Assembly (NCBI GenBank): GCA_020353135.1
Contig: CP070688.1
Span: 1,226,769-1,231,831 of the forward strand
Direction of reading: 5' to 3'
DNA from: Chloroflexota bacterium
GTDB lineage: Bacteria; Chloroflexota; Anaerolineae; Promineifilales; Promineifilaceae
Length of the DNA stretch: 5,063 nt
The notes beneath the pieces were generated by a model, which did not search any database, was not told where the DNA came from, and saw only the letters and a list, made by a program, of their open reading frames with translations. The position numbers were made by a program, and so were the translations under genes. Positions 1 to 3,909 of this stretch are shown one piece after another (within the stretch, counting starts at the first letter, position 1; every line of letters begins with the position of its first letter).

Positions 1-117
1 CAGCAATTCGCCAAGCACTGAAGGCTGACCGAGCCTGGAGCTGACATAGCCGCCCATCTTGGCCGCGAAGATGACGATCACCAGGGCTATTAGAAAATCG
101 AGGAATTCTTGCGACAT
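1..117 (-). CDS. CPA2-family monovalent cation:proton antiporter, N-terminus only (runs off left edge)
   Basis: This is the first 39 codons of a gene reading leftwards out of the window, from ATG at 117-115. The translation begins MSQEFLDFLIALVIVIFAAK and continues with MGGYVSSRLGQPSVLGELL. The hydrophobic first helix followed by (A)AKxGGYxSxRLGQPSVLGELL is the characteristic N-terminal signature of the CPA2 (KefB/NapA-like) Na+ or K+/H+ antiporters, integral membrane proteins that exchange monovalent cations for protons. The ion specificity and any C-terminal TrkA-N or universal-stress domain lie outside the window. There is no clear Shine-Dalgarno; a small hairpin (123-135) sits just before the start. 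A promoter-like element at 153-180 suggests transcription separate from the MscS gene upstream. The family call rests on a short segment, but the signature is distinctive. Confidence 0.8.
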   Translation of the reverse strand, partial: MSQEFLDFLIALVIVIFAAKMGGYVSSRLGQPSVLGELL

Positions 118-122
118 ATTGA

Positions 123-135
123 CTCTATGGTAGAG
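123..135 (-). other. Small hairpin just upstream of the antiporter start codon
   Basis: CTCTA-TGG-TAGAG forms a five-base-pair stem with a three-base loop, ending six bases before the ATG and occupying the place where a ribosome binding site would sit. There is no U-tract, so it is not a terminator for the MscS gene. It may be a translational feature or may be chance. Confidence 0.25.
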
Positions 136-152
136 ACTGACCGTGATTGCCA

Positions 153-180
153 ATGATATCTAGAACGGCGTATGTGACAA
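153..180 (-). promoter_or_regulatory. Predicted sigma70-type promoter for the antiporter gene
   Basis: On the minus strand TTGTCA (180-175) is followed after 16 bases by TATCAT (158-153). Each hexamer matches the sigma70 consensus at five of six positions. Transcription would start near 146, giving a leader of about 30 bases before the ATG at 117. The element lies in the only intergenic gap upstream of the antiporter, downstream of the MscS stop codon. Prediction by eye only. Confidence 0.5.
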
Positions 181-219
181 TACCGCTCTGGAAATCCGTC
201 GCCCGGGTACGATAATACG

Positions 220-1365
220 CTAGCCGCCCCCATTATCCGTCATTCTCCCCGAGAGCCGACTGGCCGTTTCGTCCCCAATTTCCAGGTTCATTGTATGTAT
301 TGGATAGGGCATGTCGACGCCTGCAGCATCCAGCGCCTCTTGCAGCGCCGTGTTTATCAGGCCATACATATGTCTTTTCTCAGTATAGGACTCGATCCAC
401 CAGCGCACGCGGAAGATCATGGTCGAATCGCCCATCTCATTGTATATTGCATCTACCGGCCTATCCGGTAATACGCCGTCTATCCCTCTAACCGTTTCTA
501 TGATCAGCTTCTGCACCATGTCGATGTCCGTGCCGTATCCAATGCCAATGTCGATCTGAACCCGGTAGCGAGGGTCCGGGAAAGTGTAATTTACCACCTG
601 GTTATTGCCTATCGTCGAGTTAGGCACAATCACCATCCGGTTATCCCGCGTGCGAATCTTCGTCGTGCGGGTGCCAATTTCAACCACGTCGCCCCAGGTT
701 CCTATCTCCTCAATCTCGATCCTATCTCCGATCCGGAAAGGCTGGTCCGTCAATATGACCAGCCCGGCAATAGCGTCGGCCAACGTGTCCTGCGCCGCCA
801 GAGACAGCGCCAGGCCGGCGATCCCCAGGCCGGCGATCAGGGCAGTCACATTTATGCCAAATGAATCCAGCCAGACGATAAGAGCCACGGCAAGCAATGT
901 AAAACGGGCAACTTTCTGTGCCAGCGGCAGCATGCTTTCATACTTCGTATCGCCGTGCTTCGACTTGATCTGTTCTTCATAGACCAGGATGGCATGATCA
1001 ATCAACATCCAAACGATATAGACCGTTGTCCAGAGAAAAATACTGAAGTACAGAGCTCGGAATAGACGGAGAGCTGCCTCGCTCAGAAAATCTAGCCGGA
1101 AGGTTGCAAAAGAGGCCAGCAATATCACCAAGAGCCAGCGCAGTTGATTCTGGATCTTTCTCAGAAATTCGTCGGCGATCTCGATGCCGGTGCGACGCAC
1201 GAGCCAACGAAGGCCAACTCCGACGAGCCATCCGGCCATGAAGTAGCCAACCAGTAAAGTCAGCAGTGAGAGGGCCAGGTTGATCCAATCCTCCGATGTC
1301 AGCCCAAGGAAGGTGAAGTTTTCGATGGCGCTATCTTCAACCAGGTCGGCCACTATATTGTCCAC
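220..1365 (-). CDS. MscS-family mechanosensitive ion channel (probably 5'-truncated by an in-frame TAA)
   Basis: This encodes a small-conductance mechanosensitive channel of the inner membrane, the family that releases solutes on hypo-osmotic shock. The 381-residue product has hydrophobic helices near residues 28-52, 74-91, 99-122 and 153-170. The pore helix follows at about 172-205, with the small-residue pattern ALIAGLGIAGLALSLAAQD and then AGLVILTDQPFRIGDRI. The cytoplasmic beta domain (about 214-261) contains GTWGDVVEIGTRTTKIRTRD and VPNSTIGNNQVVNYT, both typical of MscS. The C-terminal vestibule follows. The first usable start is GTG at 1365-1363, but no proper Shine-Dalgarno precedes it, only CAGGG three bases away. 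The frame stays open back to a TAA at 1443-1441, and beyond that the same frame encodes a lipoprotein leader. The native gene is therefore probably 1611-220 (464 codons). The stop codon is TAG at 222-220. The family call is very secure; the start is not. Confidence 0.92.
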   Translation of the reverse strand: MDNIVADLVEDSAIENFTFLGLTSEDWINLALSLLTLLVGYFMAGWLVGVGLRWLVRRTGIEIADEFLRKIQNQLRWLLVILLASFATFRLDFLSEAALRLFRALYFSIFLWTTVYIVWMLIDHAILVYEEQIKSKHGDTKYESMLPLAQKVARFTLLAVALIVWLDSFGINVTALIAGLGIAGLALSLAAQDTLADAIAGLVILTDQPFRIGDRIEIEEIGTWGDVVEIGTRTTKIRTRDNRMVIVPNSTIGNNQVVNYTFPDPRYRVQIDIGIGYGTDIDMVQKLIIETVRGIDGVLPDRPVDAIYNEMGDSTMIFRVRWWIESYTEKRHMYGLINTALQEALDAAGVDMPYPIHTMNLEIGDETASRLSGRMTDNGGG

Positions 1366-1440
1366 CGGCCCTGGAGTGGGCGTGGGCGCCAGTGTGGGCG
1401 TGACGATTATTTGGTCCTCGCTCTCCTCGGATTCGGCCGA
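1366..1440 (-). other. Open in-frame Ser/Glu and Thr/Pro-rich linker between the TAA codon and the MscS start
   Basis: Read on the minus strand in the MscS frame, this stretch encodes SAESEESEDQIIV followed by TPTLAPTPTPGP, without any ATG, GTG or TTG start. Acidic-serine and Thr-Pro repeats of this sort are typical extracytoplasmic linkers that tether lipoproteins in Chloroflexota. The TP pattern also matches the linker (ATATPTAAVETEATSS) on the other side of the stop codon. This is evidence that leader, linker and channel once formed one coding sequence. Nothing suggests a separate gene here. Confidence 0.6.
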
Positions 1441-1611
1441 TTAGGTGGCATCTACTGTAGAGCTCGTCGCCTCCGTTTCAACAGCTGCCGTGGGGGTTGC
1501 GGTTGCCACGTCAGAACTGCTGTCGCAAGCCGCCAGCAATAGAACCGCTGCAATGGGCAGCATGAAATAAACAAGGGACCTTGTTCTGGAGAATACAATC
1601 ATGAAAGACAT
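1441..1611 (-). CDS. Lipoprotein signal peptide ORF, in frame with and directly upstream of MscS
   Basis: This 56-residue ORF starts at ATG 1611-1609. AGGAGAGGG (1630-1622) lies ten bases upstream. A longer reading from 1695 exists but lacks this ribosome site and overlaps the upstream gene. The product is an almost pure type II signal peptide: a basic start (FSRTRS), a hydrophobic core (LPIAAVLLLAAC) and a lipobox LAAC with the lipidated Cys at residue 29. The mature part is only 27 residues of Ser/Thr/Ala/Glu linker (ATATPTAAVETEATSS), ending in TAA at 1443-1441. No folded domain follows before the stop, but the same frame continues as more linker and then the MscS channel. It is most likely the 5' end of a lipid-anchored MscS gene split by a nonsense change or sequencing error. 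Less likely, it is an independent small lipoprotein. It begins 25 bases after the SulP-derived gene, suggesting one operon. Confidence 0.7.
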   Translation of the reverse strand: MSFMIVFSRTRSLVYFMLPIAAVLLLAACDSSSDVATATPTAAVETEATSSTVDAT

Positions 1612-1621
1612 CAGATTCAAA

Positions 1622-1630
1622 CCCTCTCCT
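1622..1630 (-). promoter_or_regulatory. Ribosome binding site fixing the lipoprotein leader start
   Basis: AGGAGAGGG on the minus strand lies ten bases before ATG 1611-1609. It decides the start at 1611 over the upstream ATG at 1695. It lies in the short gap after the stop codon of the SulP-derived gene. Confidence 0.6.
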
Positions 1631-1636
1631 GGCCGA

Positions 1637-1963
1637 TCATTCGGAGACACTGTCATCTCCTGATCGAGCCGCTGCATCTTCTGGTGGGGCAGCATCTATC
1701 CAGGCCTGGCCGGCCGCCAAAGCCTTTTCCAAGGCAGCGCCAAAGCGCGGTTCCACCGGGAACAAATCCTCCTCTCCGAGCAAATCCATAAGTTCCGTCT
1801 TCTCCAATTGCTCCATAACCCGTTCATTGATGCCGGCCAGGACGCCATTGGCGATGGCCCCGGGGATGGTGACAATGGCCATGATCAAGCCTGATATCAT
1901 GTCGCCAATGAATTTTCCACGGGGGACACGAAGACCTGTTGTAGTCAGTTCTTCTGTTCTCAT
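1637..1963 (-). CDS. Small SulP-derived protein: permease N-terminus joined to the STAS C-terminal end
   Basis: The product has 108 residues. An ATG seven codons upstream (1984) is also in frame, but AAGGAGGAAG at 1975-1966 points to ATG 1963-1961. Residues 18-46 (FIGDMISGLIMAIVTIPGAI then ANGVLAGIN) look like the beginning of SulP sulfate/anion permeases, where a D-x-(I/L)-(A/S)-G-L-x-x-A-(I/V)-V-x-I-P helix leads into ANxVLAGVN. Residues 47-90 (ERVMEQLEKTELMDLLGEED, then LFPVEPRFGAALEKALAAGQ and AWID) look like the last helix and C-terminus of the SulP STAS domain, typically EQLERTGLxxxIGEENxFP. The roughly 400-450 residues usually between them are absent. The tail (91-108) is acidic and poor in hydrophobic residues. 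It should not transport anything; it might be a one-helix membrane protein or a decaying gene. It is followed after 25 bases by the lipoprotein leader ORF. The SulP comparison is from memory of the family, not from an alignment. Confidence 0.65.
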   Translation of the reverse strand: MRTEELTTTGLRVPRGKFIGDMISGLIMAIVTIPGAIANGVLAGINERVMEQLEKTELMDLLGEEDLFPVEPRFGAALEKALAAGQAWIDAAPPEDAAARSGDDSVSE

Positions 1964-1965
1964 TA

Positions 1966-1975
1966 CTTCCTCCTT
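1966..1975 (-). promoter_or_regulatory. Strong Shine-Dalgarno choosing the start of the SulP-derived gene
   Basis: AAGGAGGAAG on the minus strand places AGGAGG five bases before ATG 1963-1961. It lies inside the alternative longer reading frame that begins at 1984, so the shorter start is preferred. Confidence 0.75.
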
Positions 1976-2016
1976 CTCAGCCATCAGGTACGTTCTGATT
2001 TTCTATGTTATGTAAA

Positions 2017-2028
2017 CTGACTAATCAG
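2017..2028. repeat. Imperfect 12-base palindrome upstream of the SulP-derived gene
   Basis: CTGACTAATCAG pairs with its reverse complement at 10 of 12 positions. It lies in the 95-base gap between the LtrA stop codon (2059) and the SulP-derived start (1963). I could not recognise convincing -35 and -10 boxes in this gap, so the downstream genes may be co-transcribed with ltrA. Operator function is only a possibility. Confidence 0.2.
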
Positions 2029-2058
2029 CTATTTCATCCTGTAGTCCTGCCTTCATAC

Positions 2059-3255
2059 CTATGCAGGGGTAACACTGTCAGCAGCCTCCGACTCCGGCCG
2101 TTGCAAGCGCTTGTGGACATCAAAGCCGATCTGGATCAAGAAGACCGCCACGACGATCGTTACCAGAACGCCAACGTGGAGTGAGCCACCAAGAATACCC
2201 AGCGCTAACAGCACGGCCGCGCCTGCAAATCGAAGCCAGGGCTGGGGATTTCGCGTCAAGGGCTCGTCTTTTTCTTTCGTCGCCCATTCAATTGCCCCGT
2301 AGGCCAGCAATGCTACTGTCAAGGCTGTTACGAACAGAAGTCTTTTGTGGTCGTCAAGTGGTTCGTCTCGCGTCGCCGCGAACACCTTGGTGCCCAAGAC
2401 GCCGTAGGCTGTGATCCCCACCATAAAAGGGTAGTGGCTATAGATCCAGGCTCCCAGCCGGGAGCCGGCCTTGGAAAGGCGATAATGCTCCAGGTGGTCG
2501 AAGTACAACCACCAGAGACTGATCGAAACACCCAACAAGCATAGACCGATATAAATGTTCAGCGTGGTCAGTTCCCGATCTTCCGCGGTAGTAGCCAGCT
2601 TGATAAAAAACTCTCCCAGTACGATGATGGTCAGTTCGCCAAAACGATGTTGCATATAGTGGTACTTCGAAGGCGGGTGCGGCTGCTCGGATCGTCCGGT
2701 CAAGTCACGGATAAAACGCGAGATGACAGGCGACAAGATGCCAATCAGCATAACTAGGCCCCATAGCCATAAGCTGGTCGGCGCCAACAAGGCGATCCCG
2801 ATCCACAATACGCCCACCAATACAAAGGCAATAGCAAAGTGGCTCGTCACGGTTCGATATTCAGGGAACTGTGACCAGGCCCGGGCATACATCAGGGCTA
2901 AAACGAATTTCGACAGGCCATAGGCGACGAGAAAAGCGGCCGCGGTCTCACCGGTCACATCATGTATCTCAAAAGCCATGGCCAGCATGAAGCCCATATA
3001 GAGCACTGTCAGAACGCGCTGGCCGATATCGTCGACCGGGAAATAGCGGCCGTACAGGACAAACTCCAACCACGACCACCAAATGGGGATGAAAAGAAAA
3101 GCAAACTCGACGGCGCCTTCCAAAGTCAAGTCATGGCTGAGACGATTTCCAAGTTCGACAAGAATGGCAACATAGACCAGGTCAAAGAACAACTGCAGCC
3201 AGGTGCTACCTTTACCTTCGTCCGGAACCGTGTGTATACGCAGTAGACGGAACAT
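2059..3255 (-). CDS. LtrA-family (low temperature requirement protein A) multi-pass membrane protein
   Basis: This 398-residue polytopic membrane protein is of normal LtrA length. LtrA takes its name from a Listeria locus needed for growth in the cold; its biochemical role is unknown. The family signatures are present: LQLFFDLVYVAILVELGNRL near residues 20-39 (family ELFFDLVFV) and HYMQHRFGELTIIVLGE at residues 199-215 (family H..ERFG.xTIIVLGE). Around ten to twelve hydrophobic segments run through the chain, for example near residues 49-69, 81-97, 105-123, 139-158, 162-179, 232-252 and 356-376. The C-terminus is charged (HKRLQRPESEAADS). ATG 3255-3253 is preceded by GGAGGAGAAAGG, ending five bases upstream, so the start is well supported. 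The stop is TAG at 2061-2059. No clear promoter is visible just upstream. It reads in the same direction as the SulP-derived gene 95 bases downstream. Confidence 0.9.
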   Translation of the reverse strand: MFRLLRIHTVPDEGKGSTWLQLFFDLVYVAILVELGNRLSHDLTLEGAVEFAFLFIPIWWSWLEFVLYGRYFPVDDIGQRVLTVLYMGFMLAMAFEIHDVTGETAAAFLVAYGLSKFVLALMYARAWSQFPEYRTVTSHFAIAFVLVGVLWIGIALLAPTSLWLWGLVMLIGILSPVISRFIRDLTGRSEQPHPPSKYHYMQHRFGELTIIVLGEFFIKLATTAEDRELTTLNIYIGLCLLGVSISLWWLYFDHLEHYRLSKAGSRLGAWIYSHYPFMVGITAYGVLGTKVFAATRDEPLDDHKRLLFVTALTVALLAYGAIEWATKEKDEPLTRNPQPWLRFAGAAVLLALGILGGSLHVGVLVTIVVAVFLIQIGFDVHKRLQRPESEAADSVTPA

Positions 3256-3260
3256 CTTAA

Positions 3261-3272
3261 CCTTTCTCCTCC
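3261..3272 (-). promoter_or_regulatory. Ribosome binding site of the ltrA-family gene
   Basis: GGAGGAGAAAGG on the minus strand offers two purine-rich Shine-Dalgarno options, the nearer (AAAGG) five bases and the farther (GGAGG) twelve bases before ATG 3255-3253. It supports the chosen start. Confidence 0.6.
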
Positions 3273-3425
3273 ATACTGATTATTGCCTCTTTCTGCGCCA
3301 GGCGATTGCGGCGCAGACGCAAGGCGTCGCCCGTTAGGATCGCACCGAGGTCTCGCAGTAGCCGGGCAATGAATTTCTTTGATCCGGCCGAATGACTAAG
3401 GATGATGGTCATCCCCGCCCAGGCA
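3273..3425. other. Non-coding or unrecognised stretch upstream of ltrA, with two hairpins
   Basis: This lies between the LtrA ribosome site and the end of the truncated regulator. A minus-strand frame open from 3493 to a TAA at 3259-3257 would end one base before the LtrA start. It resembles no family I know; its Arg-rich stretch (ALRLRRNRLAQKEAII) could be coding or chance. TCTGCGCC (3292-3299) and GGCGCAGA (3310-3317) form an eight-base-pair stem with a ten-base loop. GGATGA-TGG-TCATCC (3400-3414) forms a six-base-pair stem. Neither has a U-tract. I see no continuation of the regulator in any minus-strand frame here, nor any convincing promoter. Confidence 0.4.
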
Positions 3426-3653
3426 TCACGCTTGACGACTGGATAGCCATGGCGATTTCGCCGGCCGATCCAGCTCTTCCAGCCAGGAAGCAATCAGGGT
3501 GCTCTTGCCATATCCGGCCGGGGCCGAGGCCAGGGTTAACTGGAGGCGGTCCAATCCAAGATTCATTTGTTCAAACAGGTGCGGGCGGAGGACCAGATCC
3601 GCGCCAATGCGGGGCCTGCTGAGCTTAGTTCTGATCAAGGGAAACATTTCCAT
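3426..3653 (-). pseudogene. N-terminal remnant of a MalT/LuxR-type (LAL) ATP-dependent regulator
   Basis: The 75-residue reading from ATG 3653-3651 begins MEMFPLIRTKLSRPRIGADL, continues VLRPHLFEQMNLGLD and carries Walker A in SAPAGYGKSTLIASWLEELD. This is the standard start of the STAND-type ATPase domain of MalT-like LuxR regulators, which are normally about 850-950 residues long. Similarity ends at PWLS; a family member would continue with (A)WLSLDExDND. Instead SSRQA and TGA follow. No other minus-strand frame downstream resumes the ATPase. No Shine-Dalgarno precedes the ATG. It therefore looks like the 5' stub of a deleted or interrupted gene, not a working protein. The intact family member at 3910 on the opposite strand shows the same order of motifs (TKL, VLRP, SAPAGYGK, SW, WLS), so the two are head-to-head homologues. 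Confidence 0.75.
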
Positions 3654-3707
3654 CCCGGGCCGTTCATTGAGGGGAGTTCTACCCTAGCTGATGTCGTTTC
3701 GCAAGGA

Positions 3708-3729
3708 CCGTGTGACCGGGTGAACACGG
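3708..3729. repeat. Inverted repeat CCGTGT-N10-ACACGG in the divergent region
   Basis: Two perfect six-base arms, CCGTGT (3708-3713) and ACACGG (3724-3729), are separated by ten bases. This spacing could suit a dimeric DNA-binding protein, and the position about 135-155 bases upstream of the predicted plus-strand -35 would fit an activator or a site serving the minus-strand stub. No regulator is assigned; one arm pair of this length can occur by chance. Confidence 0.25.
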
Positions 3730-3862
3730 CCGGAAACTTCTTTGTTTGGGGCCCGTTTCATAACGGCCGCGACATGAACCGTGGCGGTGACCGGAACATC
3801 GTCGAATTCACACGATTTCCCTCAGAACCAGAGACTGTCGGTGACGTTGCGATTGAGGTTCT

Positions 3863-3891
3863 TTGCTACTTCTCGCGGCTCCAATTAAAAT
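3863..3891 (+). promoter_or_regulatory. Predicted sigma70-type promoter of the LAL regulator gene
   Basis: TTGCTA (3863-3868), a 17-base spacer and TAAAAT (3886-3891) match the consensus hexamers at four and five of six positions. Transcription would start near 3897-3899, leaving a leader of only about 12 bases that consists almost entirely of the Shine-Dalgarno. The palindrome CAATT-AA-AATTG (3882-3893) overlaps the -10 box, so a protein bound there would block the promoter. Prediction by eye. Confidence 0.45.
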
Positions 3892-3898
3892 TGTCTGC

Positions 3899-3904
3899 AG
3901 GAGG
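3899..3904 (+). promoter_or_regulatory. Consensus Shine-Dalgarno deciding the GTG start of the LAL regulator
   Basis: AGGAGG is followed by the five-base spacer TTGGC and then GTG at 3910-3912. This is a perfect ribosome site and settles the start, since no ATG occurs in frame near the family's usual N-terminus. Confidence 0.8.
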
Positions 3905-3909
3905 TTGGC

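Larger units (their letters stand above)
3654..3909. other. Divergent intergenic region between the regulator stub and the intact LAL regulator
   Basis: This 256-base spacer lies between two divergent homologous starts. A plus-strand frame (3567-3923) is open across it but overlaps both neighbours, has no ribosome site and resembles nothing I know. A short minus-strand frame (readable as VPVTATVHVAAVMKRAPNKE, stop near 3684) also lacks a start codon. The spacer carries an inverted repeat at 3708-3729, a promoter at 3863-3891, a small palindrome at 3882-3893 and the Shine-Dalgarno of the plus-strand gene. Confidence 0.5.

Noticed and set aside
605..982. Plus-strand 125-residue open frame opposite MscS
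   Set aside because: It is antisense to the conserved pore and beta domain of a secure MscS gene; low-complexity Ser/Ile content is typical of a shadow frame.
998..1288. Minus-strand 96-residue frame overlapping MscS
   Set aside because: It is an alternative frame of the transmembrane part of MscS, with no recognisable product or ribosome site.
1612..1695. Longer start (ATG at 1695) for the lipoprotein leader ORF
   Set aside because: It would put 28 hydrophilic residues before the signal peptide, overlaps the SulP-derived gene and lacks the ribosome site that precedes ATG 1611.
2962..3246. Plus-strand 94-residue frame opposite LtrA
   Set aside because: It is antisense to the conserved N-terminal part of LtrA, with no supporting motif.
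3292..3317. Eight-base-pair GC-rich hairpin as an intrinsic terminator
   Set aside because: Neither strand has a run of T after the stem; at most it is a structured leader element of ltrA.
3400..3425. Dyad and the sequence GTCATCCCCGCC as a REP-type dispersed repeat
   Set aside because: It resembles the start of common bacterial extragenic repeats, but only one partial copy is present in the window, so it cannot be supported.
3712..3794. GTGACCGG occurring twice (3712-3719 and 3787-3794) as a regulatory direct repeat
   Set aside because: Two eight-base copies 75 bases apart in GC-rich DNA are too weak to separate from chance.
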